From NCBI GenBank assembly GCA_040219575.1, contig JAVJSD010000097.1:1-64000 (forward strand): a stretch of 64,000 bases of DNA. The letters run 5' to 3'. Of the stretch, positions 1 to 7,447 are shown piece after piece (the first letter of the stretch is position 1; each line of letters begins with the position of its first letter). The notes below the pieces were generated by a model. The model made no database searches and was not told where the DNA came from. It saw only the letters and a program-made list of their open reading frames with translations. Position numbers and translations under genes: made by a program. The stretch comes from JAVJSD01 sp040219575. GTDB lineage: Bacteria; Planctomycetota; Planctomycetia; Pirellulales; Pirellulaceae.

Positions 1-32
1 TGTCCTGCCTCTCATGGAACTGGAATGTCGGC
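1..32 (+). repeat. Left terminal inverted repeat of the IS
   Basis: Compared with the reverse complement of 1619-1650, 23 of 32 positions match by eye, including an outer 7-base block (TGTCCTG) and an inner 11-base block (GGAACTGGAAT). Confidence 0.85.
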
Positions 33-70
33 TGGTAGGAGTTAGCATAACTCTTACGGAGCCCCATTCC

Positions 71-424
71 ATGAACGACTCGAAAGAACGTAAGCGACGG
101 ACCTTCGGCGATGACCAGAAGGCGGCGATCGTCCGCCGGCATCTGGCCGATAAGGTGCCGGTCAGCGACCTCGCCGACGAATACCAGATCCAGCCCAGCA
201 TGATCTACCTCTGGATCAAACAAGTGCTGGAGCAGGCTGAACGCGCCTTCCAGCAATCGAGCGGGAAACGCGGCCGGGCCAAGCAGGACGCCAAAGACCG
301 GCGGATCGCCGAACTCGAAGCCCGCCTCGCCCGCCAAGAGGCCAAGCTGGCCCAAAAGCACGAAGTCATCTCCGAACTCATGGAGGAGAACGTCCGGGCA
401 AAAAAAGCCACTGGGGAACTCTGA
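71..424 (+). CDS. IS3-family transposase OrfA (HTH protein)
   Basis: A 117-residue DNA-binding subunit that recognises the element ends. The N-terminal half (about residues 5-50) reads as a helix-turn-helix of transposase_8 type (RRTFGDDQKAAIVRRH...VSDLADEYQI), followed by a Lys/Arg/Glu-rich helix (residues 65-110) of the leucine-zipper kind that dimerises OrfA. The ATG at 71 is preferred because the protein then starts directly before the HTH; an upstream in-frame ATG at 14 lies within the terminal repeat. The stop at 422-424 falls inside the frameshift-stimulating hairpin, so OrfA is the product of normal translation and OrfAB of frameshifting. Confidence 0.85.
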   Translation: MNDSKERKRRTFGDDQKAAIVRRHLADKVPVSDLADEYQIQPSMIYLWIKQVLEQAERAFQQSSGKRGRAKQDAKDRRIAELEARLARQEAKLAQKHEVISELMEENVRAKKATGEL

Positions 425-443
425 ACGGACGTTGGGTTCCCCA
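400..443 (+). other. Programmed -1 frameshift signal (A7 slippery site plus hairpin)
   Basis: Seven A residues at 400-406 sit in the OrfA frame as A AAA AAA, the classical IS3-type slippery heptamer. Five bases downstream, TGGGGAAC (412-419) pairs perfectly with GTTCCCCA (436-443), and the OrfA stop codon lies in the loop. A -1 slip at the A run opens a frame that reads without interruption through 460 into OrfB. Confidence 0.88.
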
Positions 444-459
444 CGACACGCGCGACCAG

Positions 460-1389
460 GTGGTCGACTACGTCAACTACTGGACGAAGCGGGCCGAACT
501 GCCGGCCAAGCAATTGCTCGGTTGGATGCAACTCTCCCCCAGCAAGTTTCACCAGTGGAAACATCGCTACGGCAAGGCCAACGAGCACAACGGCCAGGTC
601 CCGCGCGACTGGTGGCTGGAGGACTGGGAGAAACAGGCCATCCTCGATTATCACGACCGGCATCCGCTGGAGGGCTACCGCAGCCTGACCTTCATGATGC
701 TCGATGACGACGTCGTTGCAGCCAGCCCTTCGAGCGTCTACCGCGTGCTCAAACAGGCCGGCCGCCTGGATCGAAAATGGCAAAAAACCTCGAAAAAAGG
801 CACCGGTTTCGTGCAGCCGCTGCGGCCGCACCAGCACTGGCACATCGACGTTTCGCACATCAACATCGGCGGTACGTTCTACTTCCTCTGCTCGTTGCTC
901 GACGGCTGCAGCCGCTACCTCGTGCATTGGGAGCTGCGCGAATCGATGAAGGAGTGGGAGGTCGAGACGGTCGTGCAGCGCGGCCTGGAAAAGTTCCCCG
1001 GCGAGAAGCCGCGGATCATCAGCGACAACGGTCCGCAGTTCATCGCCCGCGACTTCAAAACCTTCGTGCGAATCCAAGGCATGACGCACGTGCGAACCAG
1101 CCCGTACTATCCGCAGAGCAACGGCAAGCTCGAACGCTGGCACGGCAGCCTCAAGCAGGAGTGCATCCGGCCCACGTGTCCCCAATCGCTCGACGAGGCG
1201 CGGCAGCAAGTCGCGCGGTACGTCGATCACTACAACCACGTGCGGCTGCACTCGGCGATCGAATACCTCACGCCGGCCGACAAGCTCAACGGGCTCGGCC
1301 CGGTCATCCTTGCGGAGCGTGACCGCAAGCTGGAGGAAGCGCGGGAGCGACGGCGCCAAAACCGTCAACTCGTGCGAGAGGTTGCCTGA
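460..1389 (+). CDS. IS3-family transposase OrfB (DDE integrase core)
   Basis: Catalytic part of the transposase, with an rve/DDE integrase fold. The acidic triad is visible as HIDVSH (first Asp), ISDNGPQF (second Asp) and the Glu of NGKLERWHGS, with the family spacing of about 35 residues between the last two. The N-terminal 120 residues are the HTH_21-like linker. The reading frame is open upstream of the GTG at 460 back to the A7 slippery site, so the functional protein is most likely the OrfAB fusion (71-406, then -1 frame to 1389, about 438 residues). No internal stop or missing catalytic residue is visible. Confidence 0.9.
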   Translation: MVDYVNYWTKRAELPAKQLLGWMQLSPSKFHQWKHRYGKANEHNGQVPRDWWLEDWEKQAILDYHDRHPLEGYRSLTFMMLDDDVVAASPSSVYRVLKQAGRLDRKWQKTSKKGTGFVQPLRPHQHWHIDVSHINIGGTFYFLCSLLDGCSRYLVHWELRESMKEWEVETVVQRGLEKFPGEKPRIISDNGPQFIARDFKTFVRIQGMTHVRTSPYYPQSNGKLERWHGSLKQECIRPTCPQSLDEARQQVARYVDHYNHVRLHSAIEYLTPADKLNGLGPVILAERDRKLEEARERRRQNRQLVREVA

Positions 1390-1618
1390 TGCACCGTCAG
1401 GCGCTACAAATGTCAACGGCCTGGGCGGAGGATAGGGCAACGCTGAGGAGCGACCCGAGCGCCGTCCCAGGGGCCAAGACCGAAGCTCGGGCAGTCCATG
1501 GCGACGTGGGCTGCCCGTCTTCCCTCCTTCGGGATTGGCGCCAAAGCGATAAACCTTCGCGGCACGAAGCCGCGACCTGAATGGCAGGACGCCCTCACAA
1601 ATTCGCTAACGACCACTC
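1390..1618. other. Non-coding right arm of the IS
   Basis: About 230 bases between the end of OrfB and the right inverted repeat. A 63-codon ORF begins with TGATG overlap at 1389 but has no recognisable domain. Short hairpins are present, for example around 1498-1523 (GGCAGTCC...GGGCTGCC) and 1559-1573. No gene can be supported. Confidence 0.4.
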
Positions 1619-1650
1619 GCCCAAATTCCAGTTCCCGCTGAACCAGGACA
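1619..1650 (-). repeat. Right terminal inverted repeat of the IS
   Basis: Contains ATTCCAGTTCC and ends CCAGGACA, the reverse complement of the left end with an internal divergent patch of about eight bases. Confidence 0.85.
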
Positions 1651-1652
1651 GG

Positions 1653-1668
1653 CGACGACAAGTCGTCG
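1653..1668. repeat. CGACGAC-GTCGTCG palindrome, copy 1
   Basis: CGACGACAAGTCGTCG followed by GCTTGG. The same 16-base palindrome with its CCAAG flank recurs at 15175, 16233 and 16314. Here it directly abuts the right end of the IS, suggesting the IS inserted into or beside such a unit. Confidence 0.75.
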
Positions 1669-1687
1669 GCTTGGGGGAGCGCTTGCG

Positions 1688-4552
1688 TTACAGCGCCTCG
1701 AGTTCGGCCGCCAACGCCGCGGCGAGGAATTGGCCGGTGGCGGATTCGCCGCAGCGGGCGACCGCTTCCGGCGTGCCTTGCGTGACGACCGTGCCGCCTT
1801 CTTCGGCGGCCCCGGGGCCGAGGTCGATCAGCCAGTCGGCCGACTTCATCAGTTGCAGGTTGTGCTCCACCACGATCAACGAATGGCCCACGGCCAACAA
1901 GGCGTCGAAGCAGTCGATCAGCTTGACGATGTCGGAGAAGTGCAGCCCGGTGGTCGGCTCGTCGAGCAAGAAGAGCGTGCGGCTGCGTTTGGCGGTCGCC
2001 ATGTGCGCGGCGAGCTTCAGCCGCTGCGCCTCGCCGGTCGAGAGCGTGTTGGCGCCCTGGCCCAGTTGCAGGTAGTCCAGCCCCACGTCGATCAGCCGCT
2101 TCAGCCGGGCCTGCACCTTCGTCTGCCCGCGGAAGAAACTGAACGCCTCGCGGACGGTCATCTCCAGCACCTCGGCGATGTTGCGGCCGCGGTAGGTGAT
2201 GTCGAGAATCTCCTGGCGGTAACGCCGGCCGCCGCACTCGTCGCACTTCATGTACACGTCGGCCAGAAACTGCATGTCGATCGCCAGCGAGCCGTCGCCG
2301 TTGCACTTCGGGCACCGGCCCCCTTCCACGTTGAAGCTGAAGTGGCCGGCGCCGTAGTTGTGCGTGCGGGCTTCCAGCGTCTCGGCGAAGACGTTGCGAA
2401 TTTCGTCGAAGGCCTTGATGTAGGTGACGGGAATGCTGCGCGGCGAGCGGCCGATGGGCGACTGATCGACCAGCACCACGTCGTCGATCTGGCCGTCGCC
2501 GTACACGTCGTCGTACGGCAGCGGCTTGGGGGCGTCTTTCCGCTTTCGCCGGCAGAGGGCGCCGTACAGCGTGTCGTGCACCAGCGTGCTCTTGCCCGAG
2601 CCGCTGACGCCGGTCACCAGGCAGAGCACGCCGAGGGGGAATTCGACGCTGATGTTCTTGAGGTTGTTGCCCCGGGCGCCGGTCAGTTTCAGTCGGCCGC
2701 GATCGGTGCTGCGGTGATTGTCGATCGGCGAGAGACCTCGGCGGACGGCCAGATAGTCGCCCGTCAGGCTGTCGCCGTCGACCAGCATGTCGTCCAATAC
2801 GCCCTCGAAGACGATCTCGCCGCCGCGGTCTCCCGCCTCCGGGCCGAATTCGACGAGCAGGTCGGCCGCCCGCAGCATCGACTCTTCGTGCTCGACCACC
2901 ACCACCGTGTTGCCGCGATCGCGCAATCCGCAGACGACGTTGATCAACCGATCGACGTCGCGGGGATGCAGGCCGACCGAAGGCTCGTCGAGCACGTACA
3001 GCATGTTCACCAGGTTCGAGCCGAGCGTCGAGGTGAGCGCCACCCGCTGCGCCTCGCCGCCGCTCAAGGTGCGGAGCGTTCGGTCGAGGGCCAGGTAGCC
3101 GACGCCGACCGCCTCGAGGAAGCCGAGCCGCGCTTCGACCTGCTCCAGCATCAGCCGGGCGACCTGCCGCTCGGCGTCGGTGAGCTCGAGGCCGCGAAAG
3201 AACGCCAGGGCGTCGGCGATCTTCATCTGCGTGATCTGGGCGATGTTCCGGCCGCCGATCCGCGTGGCGAGCGCCTCGGGCCGCAGTCGGTCGCCGCGGC
3301 AGTCGGGACAGGGCCGATAGCTGCGCCAGCGGCTGAGAAACACCCGCAGGTGCATTTTGTACTTTCTGCGTTCGAGCCAGGCGAAGAAGCCGCGCAGGCC
3401 GCCGAACTCGCGCTCGGGCACGCCTTCCCGGATCAGCCGCAAGTGCTCGTCGCTGAGCTCCGCGAACGGCGCGTCGACCGGAATTCCGTAGTCGTCGGCC
3501 AGCGCCAGCAGCTCTTGCAGTTCATGTTCGTAGGCGGGAGTGTTCCAAGGCGCGACCGCCCCGCCGCGAAGCGTCTTTTTGGGATCCGGCACGATCAGGT
3601 CCATGTCCATGTCGATCACATTGCCGAAGCCTTCGCAGGTGGGGCACGCGCCGAGCGGACTGTTGAAGCTGAACAACCGCGGCTCTTGCGGCGGGAAGGT
3701 GACGCCGCAGTCGGCGCAGGCCAGCGCGGTCGAGAAGCCGCGCCGCGTCCAGCTACGCCCGTCGATTTCGACCTCGGCGTTGCGACCCTCCGCGGCGGGT
3801 TCGTCCGTCGCGCGTTCATCGGCCTGCAACAGCGCGTAGCACACACCGCCGCCCATGCGGAAGGCCGTCTCCAGCGAATCGCGAAGCCGCTCGGGCGTGG
3901 CGTCGCCGCCGCTGAGCCGGTCGACGATCACATACATCGGACCGTTGCCCGAAGCTCGCGCCGCGAACTCCTCGCTGACGGCGTCGGCCGGGTTGAGCGT
4001 CTGTCCGCCGAGCGCCACGCGGACGAATCCGTCCTGCTTCAGCTCCTCCAGGGCGGCGACGAGCTCGGCGGGCGTGTCGACCTGCTTCCCGAAGGCGAGC
4101 ATGTACCGCTTCCCGGGCGGCACTTCGCCGAGTTGCCGGGCGACGGTGTCGGCCGATTCGCGGCGAATCTCGCGGCCGCAACCGGGACAGACGAGTCGTC
4201 CGATCTTGGCTAGCAGCAGCCGCAAATGGTCGAGCGTTTCGGTCACCGTGCCGATGGTCGAACGGCTGCTGCGGGAGGCGGTTCCGCGGGTGACCGCGAT
4301 GGCCGGGGGAATGCCGTCGATCCGCTCGGCGGCCGGCTTCTCCAGCCGTTCCAGAAACTGCCGCGTGTAGGCCGAGAAGCTCTCGATATACCGCCGTTGC
4401 CCTTCGGCGTACAGCGTATCGAGCGCCATGCTGGTCTTGCCGCTGCCGCTGACGCCGCAGAACACGACGAGCTGCCCGCGGGGGATGTCGAGATCGACCT
4501 CTTTGAGGTTATGCACCTCCACGCCGCGCAATTCGATCGTACGACCAGCCAA
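1688..4552 (-). CDS. uvrA: UvrABC excinuclease subunit A
   Basis: DNA-damage recognition ATPase of nucleotide excision repair. It has two ABC modules: the first Walker A (GVSGSGKT) lies near residue 35 of this start, the second (GVSGSGKST) in the C-terminal half, each with an LSGGEAQR- or LSTGEAQR-type signature. The two UvrA zinc modules (CADC...CPTC and CPKC...CDEC) are complete and a UvrB-interaction region follows the first Walker A. A TTG at 4552 is chosen because AAGGAG lies six bases upstream and the protein then starts as other UvrA proteins do; a GTG at 4588 would add 12 residues. The usual QK-STSHNPRST segment reads TRGTASRSSRST, so the protein is somewhat divergent. About 954 residues. 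Confidence 0.93.
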   Translation of the reverse strand: MAGRTIELRGVEVHNLKEVDLDIPRGQLVVFCGVSGSGKTSMALDTLYAEGQRRYIESFSAYTRQFLERLEKPAAERIDGIPPAIAVTRGTASRSSRSTIGTVTETLDHLRLLLAKIGRLVCPGCGREIRRESADTVARQLGEVPPGKRYMLAFGKQVDTPAELVAALEELKQDGFVRVALGGQTLNPADAVSEEFAARASGNGPMYVIVDRLSGGDATPERLRDSLETAFRMGGGVCYALLQADERATDEPAAEGRNAEVEIDGRSWTRRGFSTALACADCGVTFPPQEPRLFSFNSPLGACPTCEGFGNVIDMDMDLIVPDPKKTLRGGAVAPWNTPAYEHELQELLALADDYGIPVDAPFAELSDEHLRLIREGVPEREFGGLRGFFAWLERRKYKMHLRVFLSRWRSYRPCPDCRGDRLRPEALATRIGGRNIAQITQMKIADALAFFRGLELTDAERQVARLMLEQVEARLGFLEAVGVGYLALDRTLRTLSGGEAQRVALTSTLGSNLVNMLYVLDEPSVGLHPRDVDRLINVVCGLRDRGNTVVVVEHEESMLRAADLLVEFGPEAGDRGGEIVFEGVLDDMLVDGDSLTGDYLAVRRGLSPIDNHRSTDRGRLKLTGARGNNLKNISVEFPLGVLCLVTGVSGSGKSTLVHDTLYGALCRRKRKDAPKPLPYDDVYGDGQIDDVVLVDQSPIGRSPRSIPVTYIKAFDEIRNVFAETLEARTHNYGAGHFSFNVEGGRCPKCNGDGSLAIDMQFLADVYMKCDECGGRRYRQEILDITYRGRNIAEVLEMTVREAFSFFRGQTKVQARLKRLIDVGLDYLQLGQGANTLSTGEAQRLKLAAHMATAKRSRTLFLLDEPTTGLHFSDIVKLIDCFDALLAVGHSLIVVEHNLQLMKSADWLIDLGPGAAEEGGTVVTQGTPEAVARCGESATGQFLAAALAAELEAL

Positions 4553-4588
4553 ATCTCGCTCCTTTGAACCGAACACCCTCCGTGCCAC

Positions 4589-5085
4589 GTTCCGAATCCC
4601 GCATTCTAATCCGGCCCGCGGGAATCAGCAAAAGGGCGTCTGATGGCAGCGCGTTGGTATCGGCGTCGCGTTTGGTCATGGAGATTGTGTTGTTGCGTGA
4701 ATCTGGCGACCGCCGCCTTCACCGCCACAGGCCCCGTTAGCCCCGGCGTTTACGCCGGGGTAGTCGATCCAAGTTCGGCGGTCCACAGGGCCGTTCACGG
4801 CTCTTCTTGCCTCTCGGGCTTCAGCCGTTGGTCACATGTCGCGCCATGCCGAGTTAAGGGCTGAAGCCCGAATGACGGGACAAGGGCCGTGAACGGCCCT
4901 CAGTCGAAACAGCGCTGGCGATTCACAAGCCCGGCGTGAACGCCGGGCCTAACACCGCCTTCGGCGGAGACGGACCGTTAACGGCCCGATGCGAGTGAAT
5001 TGCGGTTCAAGAATCGCCGAAAAACTCACTTGCTTGCGCTGCGTGCTTGTAGGCGCTGCTTCGTCGACGATTCGTTCGTCGCGGG
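4589..5085. repeat. Intergenic cluster of palindromic repeats
   Basis: No credible gene. The stretch is built from consecutive palindromes: CCCCGGCG-TTTA-CGCCGGGG (4741-4760); AGGGCCGT-TC-ACGGCTCT (about 4788-4805); a larger inverted pair CGGGCTTCAGCC (about 4817) and GGCTGAAGCCCG (about 4859); AGGGCCGT-GA-ACGGCCCT (about 4884-4901); and GCCCGGCG-TGAA-CGCCGGGC (about 4929-4948). The order is itself roughly mirror-symmetric. It resembles REP/BIME clusters and may act as a bidirectional terminator or mRNA 3' end for uvrA's neighbours. Confidence 0.75.
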
Positions 5086-5895
5086 CTAGTCGTCGGTCAT
5101 GCGGCGCAGCAGCCAGTCGCCGAGGGAGGGGAAGGCGGCGGCCAGGATGAACAGGATGCGGGCCTTGGCGGGGATCACAAGTTCGGGGCGGCGACGCTCG
5201 CAGGCGCGAAGGATGCGTCGGGCGACGTCCGCCGGGTCGAGGCCTCTCAGTTTCGTGCCGCCGCCGGGTTTGCGGGCTTGATCGGGCAGCGCGGCGGTTT
5301 GCTCGTCGTAGCGGCTGCCGGCGTCGTCGCGGCGAATCGGCCCGGGGCAGGCGAGCAACACATGCACGCCGCGCGGACCGAGCTCCAACCGCAATTGATG
5401 CGTATAGGCGGCCAGGGCGAATTTACCCGCCGAGTAGACGGTCATGTAGGGCGAGGCGGTTTTCGAGGCCAACGAGCCGACGTTCACGATATGCCCCCCC
5501 GAGGCGAGCAGATGTTCCGACGCGGCCCGAGTGCAACGAACGGCGGTGAGCAGATTCAGCTCGATGGAGCGCTGGACCAACTCCGGCGTGGCGTCGAGCA
5601 CCAAGCAGCGCGACGATTGACCAACGTTGTTCAGCAGGGCGTCGAGTCGGCCGAAGTGCTCGACGGCGGTGGCGACCAGCGCCTCGACTTGCCCGTCGTT
5701 GGTGACGTCGGCGCAAACCGGCAGCACTTCGCCCCCGAACTTGCGCAGCCGCGCGGCGGCGGAGTCGAGCCGCCGCTGGTCGCGGGCGCTGGCGATGACC
5801 CGCGCCCCCTGCCGGCAGAGCGCGGCGGCGATTTCGAAGCCCAAACCGGCCGAAGCGCCGGTCACGAGCGCGACTTTATCGTTCCAATACGCCAT
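5086..5895 (-). CDS. Short-chain dehydrogenase/reductase (SDR)
   Basis: NAD(P)-dependent oxidoreductase with a Rossmann fold, 269 residues, the usual classical-SDR size. Visible motifs are the cofactor loop TGASAGLG (residues 13-20), NNVG, a catalytic Ser in VNVGSLAS and YSAGK (Tyr and Lys). The C-terminal hydrophobic tail (ARILFILAAAFPSLGDWLLRRM) resembles that of membrane-associated SDRs of the DltE/SDR1 type. The substrate cannot be deduced. It is a single minus-strand gene between a palindrome cluster and the MnmE-like gene; no strong ribosome-binding site is seen before the ATG. Confidence 0.88.
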   Translation of the reverse strand: MAYWNDKVALVTGASAGLGFEIAAALCRQGARVIASARDQRRLDSAAARLRKFGGEVLPVCADVTNDGQVEALVATAVEHFGRLDALLNNVGQSSRCLVLDATPELVQRSIELNLLTAVRCTRAASEHLLASGGHIVNVGSLASKTASPYMTVYSAGKFALAAYTHQLRLELGPRGVHVLLACPGPIRRDDAGSRYDEQTAALPDQARKPGGGTKLRGLDPADVARRILRACERRRPELVIPAKARILFILAAAFPSLGDWLLRRMTDD

Positions 5896-5972
5896 CTTGT
5901 GTTGCGTGCAAAGTGATGCCTATCGCGTGTTGGGTGCAACGGGTTGCAGGTTGTTGGAGGGCATCCGCTCCT

Positions 5973-6005
5973 TGCCGGAACTGCGCATGGCTTGTTTCGG
6001 CCTAC
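5973..6005 (+). repeat. Dispersed repeat TGCCGGAACTGCGCA..., copy 1
   Basis: TGCCGGAACTGCGCA, then a variable base or two, then GGCTTGTTTCGGCCTAC. It matches 18318-18351 almost base for base. Both copies lie next to gene ends. Confidence 0.6.
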
Positions 6006-6045
6006 CTCCAGGTTGCGCATGGTTGTAGCAGAGAAGGACGGCCGA

Positions 6046-7227
6046 CTACAGTTGCCCCAGCAACTGTTGGACCTGCTCCCGGTTTTCCTGAAGCAGGGCG
6101 TCGCGGGCGTCTCGCAGCAGTTCGATTTGGCGGGCAGTGAAAGGGACGCCGTGACCAGCGGTCGGCGGCGCCGGGACGAGGCGGCGGGCGATGTCTTGCA
6201 GCAGGTGCTCCACGCCCTCGCCGGTGAGGGCGCTGATCCGGCGACCCTCGGGGCGGTACTCGTCGGCGAAGCAAGCGCCCAGGTCGCACTTGTTGTACAC
6301 GATCAGAGCGTCGTCCACTTCGGTCAGCAGCGCGCGATCGTCGTCGACGAGCGGTTGGGAGGCGTCCAGCACGGCCACGACCAGATCCGCCTCGGCGATG
6401 CGGCGGCGGGCCCGCTCAATGCCGAGCGACTCGACGGCTTCGGCGCCGGCCCGCAGGCCGGCGGTGTCGGAGAGCTCCACCGGCCAGCCTTCGATCGCGG
6501 TGTGGGCGGTGACGACGTCGCGCGTGGTGCCTGGTTGGTCGAAGACAATCGCCCGAGCGTAGCCGAGCAGCGCGTTGACGAGGCTGCTTTTGCCGACGTT
6601 GGGGCGTCCGGCGAGCACGACGCGAAAGGGCTGCGTGAGACGGACGCCGAGGCGGCCCGCTTGCAGCAGCACGTCGAGGCGATCGGCGACAGCCGCGACA
6701 GACGTTTCGTTCTCGACGAGCAGTCGCCGCAGCGAGTCGACTTCACGTCGCAGCGCGCCGCGCCATTGGTCGAGCAAGATGGCGGCGACCGTTTCGGTGG
6801 CCGCCTCCGCCAGCGCGAGCCGCGCTTCGACGACGAGACGATCGCTTGCCGAGGAGTCAGCGAGGTGATGATCGACGGATGCCACGGCTTCCGCCCAGAC
6901 GCGTCGGCGGCAGCCGCGCTCAACGAGCGAGGCCAGCACCGCCTGAGAGACGGCGTCGCCGCCGTGGCAGTGCACTTCGATTCGCTGTGGACCGCGGCGG
7001 GCGACGACGACTTCCTCGCCGGCCGCCGGCGGCGCGCTCCAAACGCCAAACACGATGCGGTCGATCGGCAACGCATCGGCGGCGCGGCCCGAGACCGGCG
7101 CGAAGCAGTCGGCCAACGCCCCACAGGCGCGCGGTCCCTCGATCAGCAGGCTGGCGACGGCGCCGCGTCCGGCTGGAGTAAGCAACACGACGTGCGTGGT
7201 TTCGGCGTCCGTCACGGATGGCTGCAC
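6046..7227 (-). CDS. MnmE-like tRNA-modification GTPase, C-terminus lacking the CxGK motif
   Basis: Related to MnmE/TrmE, which with MnmG builds the 5-carboxymethylaminomethyl group on wobble U34 of tRNAs. The N-terminal folate-binding-like domain (TPAGRGAVASLLIEGP) is followed by a G domain: GRPNVGKSS (P-loop with the potassium-ligating Asn), GTTRD (G2), DTAGL (G3) and NKCD (G4). The chain has 393 residues against about 450 in E. coli and ends in QLLGQL; the catalytic Cys of the terminal C-x-GK motif is absent, and the helical domain is shortened. It may therefore be a specialised or reduced homologue. The start is a GTG at 7227. Confidence 0.82.
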   Translation of the reverse strand: MQPSVTDAETTHVVLLTPAGRGAVASLLIEGPRACGALADCFAPVSGRAADALPIDRIVFGVWSAPPAAGEEVVVARRGPQRIEVHCHGGDAVSQAVLASLVERGCRRRVWAEAVASVDHHLADSSASDRLVVEARLALAEAATETVAAILLDQWRGALRREVDSLRRLLVENETSVAAVADRLDVLLQAGRLGVRLTQPFRVVLAGRPNVGKSSLVNALLGYARAIVFDQPGTTRDVVTAHTAIEGWPVELSDTAGLRAGAEAVESLGIERARRRIAEADLVVAVLDASQPLVDDDRALLTEVDDALIVYNKCDLGACFADEYRPEGRRISALTGEGVEHLLQDIARRLVPAPPTAGHGVPFTARQIELLRDARDALLQENREQVQQLLGQL

Positions 7228-7255
7228 AAGAGACGAGGCTTGGTCCGGAAACCAC

Positions 7256-7318
7256 GTAGCGGAAGTCGTGAAACTTCCGATGGCACTGAAGATGAGGAAC
7301 TCTCGCGAGTTCCGCTAC
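7256..7318. repeat. Dispersed imperfect palindrome GTAGCGGAA...TTCCGCTAC, copy 1
   Basis: Begins GTAGCGGAAGTCGT, has ACTTCCGATGGC and GAGGAACTCTC inside, and closes with GAGTTCCGCTAC, so its ends are inverted repeats. A second, ten bases longer copy lies at 13868-13940. It sits upstream of the MnmE-like gene. Confidence 0.78.
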
Positions 7319-7374
7319 AAGTCGATTCGCCACGTCGGCGTTTCCAGACGGAGCCTGGGAAAGACGCAACAAAC

Positions 7375-7406
7375 AGCGGCGCCGCCCGCGAGGGTGCGAC
7401 GCCGCT
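7375..7406 (-). terminator. Possible terminator downstream of the 7448-9139 gene
   Basis: AGCGGCG (7375-7381) and CGCCGCT (7400-7406) form a 7-bp stem. Read on the minus strand it is followed by GTTTGTT, a weak T-rich tract. Confidence 0.45.
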
Positions 7407-7447
7407 TGATTGTAACGTAGACGACGAATCGGCCCGACAGCCGGCGG

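Larger units (their letters stand above)
1..1650 (+). mobile_element. IS3-family insertion sequence
   Basis: The element begins with TGTCCTG at the first base of the window and ends with CAGGACA at 1650, so it has the TG...CA termini of the IS3 family. Inside are two overlapping-frame transposase ORFs joined by a -1 frameshift signal. The right end lies 37 bases past the 3' end of uvrA and abuts a short palindrome (1653-1668). Because the left terminus coincides with the window edge, target duplication cannot be checked and the true left end could lie slightly upstream. All key parts look intact, so the copy may be active. Confidence 0.88.

Noticed and set aside
1389..1580. 63-codon ORF overlapping the OrfB stop by TGATG
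   Set aside because: The overlap is suggestive, but the product has no recognisable domain and the region is an IS non-coding arm.
1730..4213. Long plus-strand ORF (827 codons) opposite uvrA
   Set aside because: It is the antisense frame of uvrA; composition is His/Ala/Gly/Arg-rich with no domain, while the minus strand encodes full UvrA motifs.
4643..4864. 73-codon ORF in the palindrome cluster
   Set aside because: Its sequence is a translation of the palindromes; no ribosome site.
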